A stretch of DNA of 47,537 nucleotides from CAYPKW01 sp964411425. GTDB lineage: Bacteria; Pseudomonadota; Alphaproteobacteria; Dongiales; Dongiaceae. Made by a program: the position numbers and the translations under genes. The DNA is taken from contig CAYPKW010000016.1 of the NCBI GenBank assembly GCA_964411425.1, positions 1-47,537 of the forward strand, given 5' to 3'. Below the pieces are notes generated by a model. It ran no database searches, was not told the DNA's origin, and worked only from the letters and a program-made list of their open reading frames with translations. Shown piece by piece: positions 37,034 to 46,316 of this stretch (position 1 is its first letter; every line of letters starts with the position of its first letter).

Positions 37034-38148
37034 CGCGGTTCGATCCCGCCGTCGCGCGCGAAGACCCGGAGCCGCCGGGCGGGCAGCGCCACCGTCACCG
37101 TCTCGTCCGTCTTTAGCCCGAGGTCGTGCACCGCGTTGAGCGAGAAATCCGCGGTCAACTCCGCGCCCGCGCCGCCCACCGGCTGCAGTCGCGCCCGGTA
37201 GAACGAGCCGAGGAACTCCATGGCGGCGATCCTGACCGCCAGCGCGTTGGGCTGGCCGGGTACTACGCCGCGTACCGTCACGTCCTCGGGCCGGAGGCAC
37301 GCCATGACCGGACTGCCGGGCGCAAGGCCGTCGATGCGCCCGCAGTCGAAGGCAACGCCCGCGAAGCGCACGCGTGTGCCGTCGATGACCTCGGCCGGCA
37401 GGAAGTTCATGCGGCCGACGAAATCCGCGACGAAGGCGCTGGCCGGCCGGCGATAGATCTCCTCCGGCGCGCCCACCTGCTCGATCGCGCCGTGGTTCAT
37501 CACCACGATGCGGTCGGCCATGGTGAGCGCCTCCTCCTGGTCGTGGGTGACCAGGATCGTCGTCACCTTGAGGCGCCGTTGCAGCGCGGAAATCTCGTGG
37601 CGCAGGTAGACCCGGACCCGGGCGTCAAGGGCCGACAGCGGCTCGTCCAGCAGCAGCAGGCCGGGCGACAGCGCCAGCGCCCGCGCCAGCGCCACCCGCT
37701 GCTGCTGGCCGCCCGAGAGCTGCGCCGGGTACTTGGTCCCTTGGTCGGTGAGACCCACGAGGAGGAGCAGCTCGGCGACCCGCGCCGCCGCCCCGGCCTT
37801 CGCGGCGCGGCGGCTGGCGAGACCGTAGCCGACATTGCGCGCCACCGTCAGGTTGGGGAACAGCGCGTAGGATTGGAACACGATACCGAAGTCGCGCTCG
37901 GCCGGAGGCAGGGCCGAGATGTCGCGCCCCCCTTGGCGGATCGTGCCGGAGGTCTGCACGTCGAGGCCCGCGATGACGCGCAATAGCGTGGTCTTGCCGC
38001 AGCCCGACGGCCCGAGGAAGCAGACGAGCTCGCCTTCGTGGATGTCGAGGGCGATGTCCTTCAGGGCCTGGAAGGCGCCGAAGAACTTATCGACCCCTCG
38101 GATTCCGAGATAGGGCGTTCGCTCGCCCACCATCGCGATAGCCGCCAT
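37030..38148 (-). CDS. phnT: 2-aminoethylphosphonate-type ABC transporter ATP-binding protein
   Basis: 372 residues. Walker A GPSGCGKTTLLRVI near residue 46, signature LSGGQQQRVALARAL, Walker B LLLLDEPLSALDARV, switch VTHDQEEAL, and a C-terminal TOBE-like domain of about 120 residues (MACLRPEDVTVRG). Typical of the spermidine/iron/phosphonate importer ATPases. Coupled to the permease gene by overlapping start and stop. Confidence 0.85.
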   Translation of the reverse strand: MAAIAMVGERTPYLGIRGVDKFFGAFQALKDIALDIHEGELVCFLGPSGCGKTTLLRVIAGLDVQTSGTIRQGGRDISALPPAERDFGIVFQSYALFPNLTVARNVGYGLASRRAAKAGAAARVAELLLLVGLTDQGTKYPAQLSGGQQQRVALARALALSPGLLLLDEPLSALDARVRVYLRHEISALQRRLKVTTILVTHDQEEALTMADRIVVMNHGAIEQVGAPEEIYRRPASAFVADFVGRMNFLPAEVIDGTRVRFAGVAFDCGRIDGLAPGSPVMACLRPEDVTVRGVVPGQPNALAVRIAAMEFLGSFYRARLQPVGGAGAELTADFSLNAVHDLGLKTDETVTVALPARRLRVFARDGGIEPR

Positions 38149-38169
38149 CGGCCGAATTATGCGGACAAC

Positions 38170-38214
38170 GCGACGCCCCGACCACCGGAAAGAGGGCGGC
38201 CGGGGCGCCGTCGC
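38170..38214 (-). promoter_or_regulatory. Hairpin between phnS and phnT
   Basis: An inverted repeat (GCGACGCCCCG at 38170-38180, CGGGGCGCCGTCGC at 38201-38214) fills most of the 75-base gap after the binding-protein gene. No T-run follows, so it is not a full terminator. Such hairpins often protect or raise the amount of the binding-protein mRNA relative to the membrane genes. Confidence 0.6.
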
Positions 38215-38223
38215 AGGGACTTG

Positions 38224-39267
38224 CTATTTCGGCGCGTCTTTCGAGCCGAAGCGCTTCTGCCACTCCGCCAGGATGCGTTCGCGGTTGGCGGCCGCCCAGG
38301 CGAAGTCGTTCTTGATCAACAGCGCCTCTTCGTTGTCCGGGTAGTTCGCGATGGTCCGCGACACGCCGGGGTAGGCCACCACCGAGTAGCTCTTGTTGTA
38401 CAGCTCGTTGGCCGTCCGGCTGGCCGCGAAGTCGGCGAGCCTCTTGGCGGCGTCGAGCTTGTCGGTGCCCTTCATGATGGCGGTCGCCTCCATGTCCCAG
38501 CCGATCCCGTCGCCGGGCAGGATGATGTCGATGGGCGCGCCCTTGTTCTTCTCCTGCACGCCGCGATAGGCGAACGAGATGCCCATGGCGTATTCGCCCT
38601 TGGCGGCGTTGACGCAGGGCTTTGAGCCGGAGTGCAAGTAGGTGTTGATGTTCTTGTGCAGCCCGTCCATGTATGCCCAGCCGTTGTCCTCGCCCATCAT
38701 CTGGAGCCAGGCGGAGACGGTGAGATAGCCGGTGCCCGAGGAATTCGGGTTCGGCATCACGATGTGGCCGCGATAGACCGGCTTCAAGAGGTCGGCCCAT
38801 GAGCCGGGTCGGGGTAGGCCGAGCGGTCCGGCGAGCGCGGTGTTGAAGCAGATCGCGGACGCCCAGGCGTCCATCCCCACCCAGGCCGGCGGGCTCTTGG
38901 CATCGACGAAATTCGCCTTCAGCGCCTCGGCACCGGCGGGCGCGTACGCCTCCAGCATGCCCTCGCTGTCGAGCAGCAGAAGGCTGGTCGCGGCCAGGCC
39001 CCACACCACGTCGGCCTGGCGGTTCGGCTTCTCCGCCAGCAGGCGGGCCGTGATGGGGCCGGTCGAATCGCGCACCCAGTTGATCTCGATGTCGGGGTTC
39101 ACTTCCTCGAACGCCGATTTGTACGCCGTAAGCTGGTCGTCCTCGAGCGCGGTATAGACGATCAGCGTCTCGGCCGCAGCCGCGCCGCCAGCGAGGCTCG
39201 CCGCCGCCAGTGCGCCCAGCGCCAAGCCGGCGGCGCCGCGCATCGCCCTGCCAAAGTCGATTGTCAT
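38224..39267 (-). CDS. phnS: 2-aminoethylphosphonate-type ABC transporter substrate-binding protein
   Basis: 347 residues. Signal peptide to about residue 32 (ASLAGGAAAAE), then the extracellular solute-binding fold of the iron/phosphonate type: TLIVYTALEDDQLTAYKSAF, ADVVWGLAATSLLLL, GHIVMPNPNSSGTGYLTV. Binds the imported compound in the periplasm. The genes around it process two phosphonates with amino and trimethylamino groups, so it may bind one or both; this cannot be read from sequence. First gene of the importer operon. Confidence 0.84.
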   Translation of the reverse strand: MTIDFGRAMRGAAGLALGALAAASLAGGAAAAETLIVYTALEDDQLTAYKSAFEEVNPDIEINWVRDSTGPITARLLAEKPNRQADVVWGLAATSLLLLDSEGMLEAYAPAGAEALKANFVDAKSPPAWVGMDAWASAICFNTALAGPLGLPRPGSWADLLKPVYRGHIVMPNPNSSGTGYLTVSAWLQMMGEDNGWAYMDGLHKNINTYLHSGSKPCVNAAKGEYAMGISFAYRGVQEKNKGAPIDIILPGDGIGWDMEATAIMKGTDKLDAAKRLADFAASRTANELYNKSYSVVAYPGVSRTIANYPDNEEALLIKNDFAWAAANRERILAEWQKRFGSKDAPK

Positions 39268-39297
39268 GTTGCTCGCTCCCCGATAAAGACCGTTTCG

Positions 39298-39317
39298 CAG
39301 TATTTATTACTGTCGCA
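39298..39317. promoter_or_regulatory. AT-rich dyad upstream of phnS
   Basis: GCAGTATTTATTACTGTCGC lies about 30 bases upstream of the phnS start in an otherwise G+C-rich gap (39268-39377). CAGTA and TACTG form the arms. It may be an operator or part of the phnS promoter. Confidence 0.4.
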
Positions 39318-39377
39318 AGCGAACGGTAGCCCCACCGCACTAGGGCGTCAACCAACCGCTCGCCTACTGCCCGGCCG

Positions 39378-40610
39378 TTACGCCGGCGCCAGTGCCGGCG
39401 CCCGGTCGCGGTTCTCGCGGATGGCGAACGCCATGAAGCCGGCGCCGAACGCCAGCAGCAGCGAGGCGATCCACACCGACTGGTAGCGCGCGAACAGGTC
39501 GAACAGATAGCCGCCGAGGAAGGCGCCGGCGGCCGCGCCCAGCGAGTGGCTGGCGGACAGTATCCCCATGGCGAGCCCCATGATGCCGAGCCCCAAGTGG
39601 CTCGCCACCAGGCTCGCGGTCACCACAAAGGTCGAATAGTCGAAGATGCCGAACGCCACCGCGAAGACGAACAGCAGCCCCAGGTCGTCGGTGATGAACA
39701 TCAGCAGGATGAACGACAGCCCGCGCATCACGTAGATGATGCCGAGGAGCAGCGGCCGATGCATGCGGTCCGACAGCCAGCCCGCCGCCACCATGCCGAG
39801 CAGGTTGAAGCCGGACAGCACGCCATAGGCGGTGGCGCTTTCGAGCGGCGGAAAGCCGCAGGCGGCGGCGTAGGGCAAGAGATGCGTCTCGATGACGCCG
39901 GTCGTGGTGAAGCCGCAGATCATGAAGCTCCACAGCAGCAGGTGAAACACCGGGCTGCGGGCAAGGAAACGCAGTCGTTCCCGCAGCGGTCGATGGTCGA
40001 GCTCGGCGCGCCGGACGGGCGGCCGCGATCGCCTTTCCCGCATCGTCAGCAGCACGACCGGGATCAATGCCAGGCTGGCGAGACCGAGGGCGAGATAGCT
40101 CCAGCGCCAGTCGCCCGAGGCGAGCACGGCGGCGAGGACCGGAACCACCAGCAGTTGCCCTGCCGTCGAACCGGAGGTGGCGGTGCCGACCGCGAGGCCC
40201 CGGTTCTCCTCGAAGCGCCGGCTGACCACGGTCGAGACGACATGGTTCGCCGCCATGCCGAAGCCGACGCCGGCGAACAGGCTGAAGCCCATGAGGAACT
40301 GCCACGGCGCGCCCATGGCGGCGCTGGTCAGCATGCCGAGCCCGATGGCGCCGAGCCCGGCCACGAGCAACGCGCCGGCGCCGAAGCGGTCGAGCAGATT
40401 GCCGGCGACCGGCGCCACGGCGGCCATCACGACCAAGGCCAAGGCGCCACCGAAGGAGACGAAGCTGCGCGACCAGCCGAGATCGGATTCCAAGTACGGC
40501 ATGGCGAGGCCCAGGATCGAGCGAGCCGAGAACGACACGCTCAATACGAGGAACGAGATGACGACGACGAGCCAGCCGCTGGCGGCGAATCGGGACAGGG
40601 CGTTCTGCAT
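39378..40610 (-). CDS. MFS transporter
   Basis: 410 residues from the ATG at 40610 with AAGGAGT upstream. Twelve predicted helices; the family loop motif appears in the second half (AAGWLSDRMHRPLLLG near residue 275). Looks like the monocarboxylate/oxalate-formate branch of the superfamily, which often moves organic acids. Substrate unknown; no functional link to the phosphonate operon besides position. Confidence 0.8.
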   Translation of the reverse strand: MQNALSRFAASGWLVVVISFLVLSVSFSARSILGLAMPYLESDLGWSRSFVSFGGALALVVMAAVAPVAGNLLDRFGAGALLVAGLGAIGLGMLTSAAMGAPWQFLMGFSLFAGVGFGMAANHVVSTVVSRRFEENRGLAVGTATSGSTAGQLLVVPVLAAVLASGDWRWSYLALGLASLALIPVVLLTMRERRSRPPVRRAELDHRPLRERLRFLARSPVFHLLLWSFMICGFTTTGVIETHLLPYAAACGFPPLESATAYGVLSGFNLLGMVAAGWLSDRMHRPLLLGIIYVMRGLSFILLMFITDDLGLLFVFAVAFGIFDYSTFVVTASLVASHLGLGIMGLAMGILSASHSLGAAAGAFLGGYLFDLFARYQSVWIASLLLAFGAGFMAFAIRENRDRAPALAPA

Positions 40611-40723
40611 CGGACTCCTTCGGAGAGGCCGCATACTGCCAGCCGGCGGCGCCCTGCGATAGCCCTCGCTTGCGCTCCCCCCGCCCGTCGCTATGATGCC
40701 CGCCCCCGTAACGCGGTGCCGGC

Positions 40724-41563
40724 ATGACCTATTGCGCGTTCTTCCTTTCGAGCGGGCGATGCGGCACGCAGTGGCTGGCGCAGCACCTGGGCGACGCCTA
40801 CCCGGACCTCGCCGAGGTGACGCACGAGCCCCTCTACATGGACTACTTTCCGCGCCAGCTCCTGGCGCGCGGCGATCCGAACCCGCACGGCGCGACCCGG
40901 GTCGTGATCGCCCATGCCGACCGCGTCGAGGCGCTGCTGCGCTGGGGCCATTACATCGAGTGCGGCTGGCCCTGCTACGCCGCCATCCGCTACTTCGCCC
41001 TGCGCTTCAAGGACGCCTTCCGCATCGTGCATCTGACGCGCCATCCGGTGCCGTCGGCCTCCTCCATGGTGACGCACGGTTATTATTCGGGACCCAGCCA
41101 TCACGTCACCGATCGCGCGCTGCTCACGCCCTGGGACGGGGGCGTTGCGTTCCCGGAGTATCGGGACCGCTGGAACGCCATGTCGGCGTATGAGAAGTGC
41201 CTCTATTTCTGGGCCGAGGTGCATGACCTCGGATTACGCCTTGAGGGCGACCTCGGCCTACCGTGGCTCAGGGTGCGGTACGAGGACCTGTTCCACGGCG
41301 ACGCGCTCGACCGCCTGCTCGCCTTTCTCGACCTGCCGCGCCGGCGCGCGATCTATGCCGCGCGCGGCCAGCCGAGGGACGGCTACCGGCGCGTCGGCAT
41401 GTCCGAATTGGACCCGCGCGCCATCGAGCGCCACCCCCGCGTGGTGGCGGTGGCGGAATTGCTCGGCTACGACGCCGGCGAGGTGGACGAGGAGCGCATC
41501 CGCCGGCGCTACGTGGCGGCCCCTCCCACGACCGGCGAGGCACCTAGCCGCGAGCGGCCGTGA
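40724..41563 (+). CDS. Sulfotransferase-family protein (1)
   Basis: 279 residues. PAPS-binding motifs: the 5'-phosphosulfate loop AFFLSSGRCGTQWLAQHL at residues 5-22 and the 3'-phosphate part HLTRHPVPSASSM near residue 105. No signal or membrane segment. Expected to transfer sulfate from PAPS to a sugar, lipid or protein hydroxyl, but acceptors cannot be predicted. Starts a block of glycan-like genes and converges with the TPR-glycosyltransferase gene. Confidence 0.72.
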   Translation: MTYCAFFLSSGRCGTQWLAQHLGDAYPDLAEVTHEPLYMDYFPRQLLARGDPNPHGATRVVIAHADRVEALLRWGHYIECGWPCYAAIRYFALRFKDAFRIVHLTRHPVPSASSMVTHGYYSGPSHHVTDRALLTPWDGGVAFPEYRDRWNAMSAYEKCLYFWAEVHDLGLRLEGDLGLPWLRVRYEDLFHGDALDRLLAFLDLPRRRAIYAARGQPRDGYRRVGMSELDPRAIERHPRVVAVAELLGYDAGEVDEERIRRRYVAAPPTTGEAPSRERP

Positions 41564-41570
41564 ATACCGG

Positions 41571-43775
41571 CTACCTCATGGCGGAGCGCAGGAACGCCTC
41601 CAGCCCGCGAATCGGCGCCGGGTCGTCGAACAGGCGCGACAGGCGCGCCAGCGTCTCGTGCCTGAGGTGCTCGCGCCATTCCTTGTCCTCGCCCAGCCGC
41701 ACCGCAAGACGCACGTAGTCATCGGCGCTTTCCGCGATGGTCTCGGTCAGACCCAGCATCTTCAGGATCGCGAGACAGTGCCGCGCGCGCATGAACGGGC
41801 CCGGCCAGGTGACGATGGGAAGTCCGCAGGCGACCGCCTCGTGCGCCGTGTTGTTGCCCGACCAAAGGATGCCGTCGAGGAACACGTCGGCGCCGAGATT
41901 GAGGCGCATGAAGTCCTGCCAGCCCAAGCCCGGGTGGAAGGCGCAGAACCGCTCGGCCTCGAGGCCGCGGCGCGCGAAGGCGCCGGCGAGGCGGCGCTGG
42001 AACACCTCACGCCCCTCGCCCGGCCGCGCGATGAAATGGAAGCGCGCGGCCGGCAGCGCCTGGGCGATGTCCGCGAACAGATGGTCGTACTGCGGCAGGT
42101 ATTTTTGCAGGTTCTGGACGCACAGATACTCGACCCGGCCGCCGTCGCGCTCGGGCGGCGCCAGTCCCGCCAGGTCCTGCCGCAGGCGCGCCAGGCCGTA
42201 GCAGGACGCGGTGTTGGGCAGGCGAAGGAGCCGTTCCGTGTAATGGCGTTCGCCGTCGGCCGGCTCCATGAGCGTGCTCGACAGCGCATGGGTCATGGTC
42301 GGCAGCCCGGAGGTGACCGGGTGGCCGAGGCCGTTCGCCTGCACCGGGGCGAGCCACAGCCCCGCCATGAGCTGCAGGTCCACGCTCATGCCGTGGTCGA
42401 GATAGATCAGCACGTCGGGTCGGTGCAGGGCGACCAGCGCGATGAGGCGGTGTACCGAGGTTTCCTGCACGAAGCAGTCCGCCGCGCCCTGCACCGCCGA
42501 CGTGAACCCGTCGTCGAAATCGGCCCCGGTGTAGTAGACGTACTTCTCGAACGGGCCGGCGCAGGCGGTGATCCACGCGCCGTGCGTCTTCCAGATCGAA
42601 TGGCGGCGCAGGAATTCCGACACGAATCCTACACGCGGGCGCTCGCGCGGCGGGCACTCGGGCGGGCGGGCGTGCTCGGGATAGCGCGCAACGGCGACGC
42701 GATGCAGAATGCCGCCGTAGATCTCCTGCAGCGGGCGGTCGTCCAAGCCCTGGTACGGCAGCCGGAAGTCGTTCGCCGACTTGATCGCCGACACGGCGCC
42801 GTTGACCTGTTCCGGCGTGGCGAGGCGCAAGTCGTTGGCGAGCGAGGTCATGCGCTGGCGCCACGCCTCGCGCGCGGCGAGCAGGGCCTGCTCCGAATCG
42901 TAGGCCGCGGGCAGCAGGTTCGCCCGCTGCCAGCGGGCGCGAACGTCTTCCGGCCTGAGGGCAGCCGCCTGTTCGAAGGCGCCGGCGGCCTTGCCCGTGT
43001 CGCCGAACTCCCGCTCGGCCTCGCCCAGCATCAGGCGCGCCTCGAGGTCGCGCGGCGCCGTCGCCGCGGCCCGCCTCGCGTCGGCGAGCGCGCGCTCGCC
43101 GTCCTTCAGCCTGAGCCACGCCTTGGCCCGGCCCGTGAGCGCCTCCAGGTTGTCGGGCTCGACCTCGATGGCGGCGCTGAACGCCTGCACCGCCATCGGC
43201 CAGTCGCGTTGCTCCAGGCGGACGAAGCCGATGATGGCCTGGGCCTTGGCGCGCAGCGGCGCCGTTAGCGCCATCGCGCGTTGGGCGAGATCGAGCGCCT
43301 CGGCGAAGCGCCCCTGGTGCGCCCGCGCGCGGGCCAGCTTCAGCAGCGCGGGGGCATTGGGCGGCGCCAGGGCGATGGCGCGCTCGAACGCCAGCGCGCC
43401 CTCCGCCAGCCGCTCCAGGCAGCACAGCGCCGTGCCGCGGTCCTCGTGATCGCGCGCCGCATCGGGGGCGAGCCCGAGCGCCGCATCGAAGCACTCGACC
43501 GCCTTGCCATACTCGTTGAGCGCGGCCCAGACGCGGCCGAGGTTGCCGCGATAGGCGGCCCGGCCGGGCGCCGCGGCGACCGCCGCTTCGAGCGCCGCGA
43601 TGGCCTGTCGGTGCTCGCCCAAGAGATGCAACGCGAGGCCCTTCAGGTGCAGCGCGTCCGGATGGCGCGCCTGTTTCAGCAGCTTGTTGCAGGCCTTGAC
43701 CGCCGCGCGCGGGCGGCCCTCGCGCAAGGCGGCCGCGGCGCGGCTCAGGGGGTCTTGTCCGGTTGCCGTCGCCAT
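41571..43775 (-). CDS. TPR protein with O-GlcNAc transferase-like (GT41) catalytic domain
   Basis: 734 residues. The first 300 or so form about eight TPR-like helical repeats (for example ALHLKGLALHLLGEHRQAIA and NLGRVWAALNEYGKAVECFD). The C-terminal half is a GT-B glycosyltransferase like OGT: RPRVGFVSEFLRRHSIWKTH near residue 390, VDLQLMAGLWLAPVQANGLG, HPVTSGLPTM, YLCVQNLQKYLPQYDHLF, and DVFLDGILWSGNNTAHEAVA followed by GLPIVTWPG, the nucleotide-sugar part. Such enzymes put a sugar on Ser/Thr or Asn of proteins such as flagellin or adhesins, or take part in glycan assembly. The acceptor is unknown. It lies between two sulfotransferase genes and beside another TPR glycosyltransferase. Confidence 0.85.
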   Translation of the reverse strand: MATATGQDPLSRAAAALREGRPRAAVKACNKLLKQARHPDALHLKGLALHLLGEHRQAIAALEAAVAAAPGRAAYRGNLGRVWAALNEYGKAVECFDAALGLAPDAARDHEDRGTALCCLERLAEGALAFERAIALAPPNAPALLKLARARAHQGRFAEALDLAQRAMALTAPLRAKAQAIIGFVRLEQRDWPMAVQAFSAAIEVEPDNLEALTGRAKAWLRLKDGERALADARRAAATAPRDLEARLMLGEAEREFGDTGKAAGAFEQAAALRPEDVRARWQRANLLPAAYDSEQALLAAREAWRQRMTSLANDLRLATPEQVNGAVSAIKSANDFRLPYQGLDDRPLQEIYGGILHRVAVARYPEHARPPECPPRERPRVGFVSEFLRRHSIWKTHGAWITACAGPFEKYVYYTGADFDDGFTSAVQGAADCFVQETSVHRLIALVALHRPDVLIYLDHGMSVDLQLMAGLWLAPVQANGLGHPVTSGLPTMTHALSSTLMEPADGERHYTERLLRLPNTASCYGLARLRQDLAGLAPPERDGGRVEYLCVQNLQKYLPQYDHLFADIAQALPAARFHFIARPGEGREVFQRRLAGAFARRGLEAERFCAFHPGLGWQDFMRLNLGADVFLDGILWSGNNTAHEAVACGLPIVTWPGPFMRARHCLAILKMLGLTETIAESADDYVRLAVRLGEDKEWREHLRHETLARLSRLFDDPAPIRGLEAFLRSAMR

Positions 43776-43861
43776 GGCGCCACCTTACACGCCGGCGGCG
43801 CGGCCGGCCAATGCGGCGCGCCCGGTTGCCTAGCGTGAGGCCATTGCGGCATGATCCGGCG

Positions 43862-45289
43862 ATGACGGACGCCGCGGACCCGGCCTACGACCTCTGTCTC
43901 AAGGCCGACCCCTATTGGATTTCCAGGATCAATTCCTACGTGATCCCAGCGCGGCTGGTCGGCCATCTCGCCGGGCCCTACCGCGAGGCGGTCGAATCCG
44001 CGGTCAAGGCGTTGAGCCGGGAGGATTTCGACGCGGCGGCGCAGGCATCGGCGGCCGCGCGCGCCATGGTCGCCGAAGACGCGGGCTTCGCCGTTCATCT
44101 GGCCGGCCTCGCCGCCGCCGGCCGCGGTCGGTTCGACGAGGCGATCCCGCTTATCGAGCTGAGCCTATCCGAGGCCGCTTGCGCCGAGTACCGCAACAAT
44201 GCCGGCGTCGCCTACGTGAAAGCCGGGCGGATCGCCGCCGCCGTGGCCCAGTTCGAGGCGGCGACGCGGTTGGCGCCCGATTTCGGGCCGCCGTTCGCGG
44301 CGCTGGCGATGCTGTACACGCTGGCGCGCCGCTGGCCGCAGGCCGAGGCGAGCGCCCGCAGGGCCGGCCGCCTCAAGGCGCCGCTCGGCGACGGGCTCGT
44401 CGATCTCTGCCTGCTGAGCGCCAGATTGGAACAAGGGCAGGCGCCGGAGGGCGCCTTCGAATTCGCCTCGCTCGCACTCGACGCCGAGCGGGAAATCGAC
44501 GCCGCGCTCGCCAGCCTGCCGCCGGTGGCACCCGCGGAGTTCCGGCACGAGGCCACCGGCCGGTACACGGTGTTCCTCGCCTGCGATAAGATCTACTTTT
44601 GGCGCCATGGCGTGCCTTTCGTCTGGTCCATGGCCGAGGTGCGGCCGGACTGTTCGCTCCATGTCCACATCGGCAACGCGGACGAGGAGGTTCGCGCCGC
44701 CCTGGCGGCGATGCGGGCGCGAATCGCGCCGCTGCCGCTCACGGCCTCGTTCGAGACCGTCGACGTCGTCCGGCAATACGAGAAGGCCAATTATTTCTCC
44801 GCGGCCCGGTATTGCAGGCTGTACCAGTTCCTCATGGCCAATCGCCGGCCCACGGTGATGCTCGACGCGGACGTGCTGTGGCGCCGCGACATCTGGCCGG
44901 CGCTGGCGGCGGCGGGCCCAGCGGACGTGTGTCTCTGCCGTCTCGAGGCGCAGCCCCCATGGGCACGCCTGGTCGGGCGGTTCATCTTCGCGCGCCCGAC
45001 CGCCGGAACCGAGGCCTTCCTGCGGCGCCTCGCGCTCTTCGTCGCCGACAACTTCCGCAAGAACGCCGCGCGCTGGTTCCTGGACCAGATCGGCCTCTAT
45101 GCCGTGCACCGCGCGGCGGGCGATGGCGTACGCTTCGCTTACGTCCCTGAGAGCGAAGTCTCCGACCGCCGGTTCACCGACGAATCGGCCCTGTGGACGG
45201 TGACCAACGAGCTGAAGCAGCAGGACAACCGCTACAACGCGTACAAGATGGAGCTGCTCGCGAAGTACGGCGATCCGCGGCGCCCGTGA
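43862..45289 (+). CDS. TPR protein with putative GT-A glycosyltransferase domain
   Basis: 475 residues from the ATG at 43862. The N-terminal 200 residues are helical TPR-like repeats (AEYRNNAGVAYVKAGRIAAA, then FAALAMLYTLARRWPQAEAS). The C-terminal half starts with RYTVFLACDKIYFWRHGVPF and has QFLMANRRPTVMLDADVLWR: the Asp-x-Asp motif and preceding strand are those of GT-A glycosyltransferases that bind metal and a nucleotide sugar. I cannot assign a numbered family. Divergent from the GT41-like gene with an 86-base gap. Confidence 0.6.
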   Translation: MTDAADPAYDLCLKADPYWISRINSYVIPARLVGHLAGPYREAVESAVKALSREDFDAAAQASAAARAMVAEDAGFAVHLAGLAAAGRGRFDEAIPLIELSLSEAACAEYRNNAGVAYVKAGRIAAAVAQFEAATRLAPDFGPPFAALAMLYTLARRWPQAEASARRAGRLKAPLGDGLVDLCLLSARLEQGQAPEGAFEFASLALDAEREIDAALASLPPVAPAEFRHEATGRYTVFLACDKIYFWRHGVPFVWSMAEVRPDCSLHVHIGNADEEVRAALAAMRARIAPLPLTASFETVDVVRQYEKANYFSAARYCRLYQFLMANRRPTVMLDADVLWRRDIWPALAAAGPADVCLCRLEAQPPWARLVGRFIFARPTAGTEAFLRRLALFVADNFRKNAARWFLDQIGLYAVHRAAGDGVRFAYVPESEVSDRRFTDESALWTVTNELKQQDNRYNAYKMELLAKYGDPRRP

Positions 45290-45309
45290 GGCCGCGCCGC
45301 AGGCTTGGG

Positions 45310-46188
45310 TTACCCAATAGGCTGGTAGCCGAAGCGTGCCATCATGGGCAGGGCGATCTTCTCGATGCGCTCGATTTCGCCCCTGTCGCCCCGCGCGCGC
45401 CAATTCTCGGCACGGCCGCGGTCGAACGCGCCGCCGTACGAGGCGCAGACCTCGGCCGAGCGATCCTCGACGCCGAGCCACGCGAAGGCGCGGGCGAGCA
45501 CGCTCAGAGGCTCCGCGATGAGGTCCTCGTAACGCACCTCGAAACAGGCGCCGGGGCAGCGCGTGGCGAACTCGGCGCCGGCCCGCGCGCACTCGAGCCA
45601 ATGGCCCGCCGCCTGGTCGATGCCACTCAGTCCCCTGTGACTATTGAGCAAAGACGGAATCACGTCGCGCGGATCGCGCACGGAGTGGAGGAAGCGCATC
45701 TCCGGGAAGGCGCGGGAGAGGATCGGCAGCATCAGGACGTAGAGCGGCACCTTGTTAATCCAGCGCGGCTTGCCGTCCCGACGCGCATGTTCGTCGCAGA
45801 GCGCGAACACAAACCGACGGAACGCGCCGACATCGTCGTTGCCGATCCTCTGTGCCAGCAGCTCGGCCTCGCGCATGGCGAACGCGCGGTCGAACAGGAC
45901 GTAGTGCGGCCCATGCAGATAGCGCTCGTAGTCCTTCTTGATATGCGGCTGGAACGGCAGGTCGCGCGACCAGGCCGCCATGCGCTCGACGACGCGGCGG
46001 CGCTTTTCCGCCAGCGGCAGCCCGGCGCCGCGGCCGAACATGATGTTTGCGATCCGCAGAACAGCCGCTGTTTCATAGACCGGCGACAGCTCGCCGTGGC
46101 TGCCCAGAACGTCCACCAGCAGCGTCGTGCCGCTGCGCCCGCAACCGCCGATGAAGACGGGGGGCGTCCGGCCCACGCCCCCGTTCAC
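45310..46188 (-). CDS. Sulfotransferase-family protein (2)
   Basis: 292 residues from a GTG at 46188. 5'-phosphosulfate loop VFIGGCGRSGTTLLVDVLGS at residues 11-30; 3'-phosphate site FLHSVRDPRDVIPSLLNSH; catalytic-type Lys in WINKVPLYV. This is the larger Sulfotransfer family of carbohydrate and tyrosylprotein type. It differs strongly from the other sulfotransferase here, so it is not a recent duplicate. Confidence 0.8.
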   Translation of the reverse strand: MNGGVGRTPPVFIGGCGRSGTTLLVDVLGSHGELSPVYETAAVLRIANIMFGRGAGLPLAEKRRRVVERMAAWSRDLPFQPHIKKDYERYLHGPHYVLFDRAFAMREAELLAQRIGNDDVGAFRRFVFALCDEHARRDGKPRWINKVPLYVLMLPILSRAFPEMRFLHSVRDPRDVIPSLLNSHRGLSGIDQAAGHWLECARAGAEFATRCPGACFEVRYEDLIAEPLSVLARAFAWLGVEDRSAEVCASYGGAFDRGRAENWRARGDRGEIERIEKIALPMMARFGYQPIG

Positions 46189-46316
46189 GGCCGGCGACCT
46201 CGGCGGGACAACGCGCTCATCGAAGCAGCGTACACGCGCCGCCGCCGCCTGCCAATTCCGGCGCGCTCAAGCGGATCGTGCTAGATTCCCGCCGGTTTCG
46301 GGGAGACGCTGCGGCG

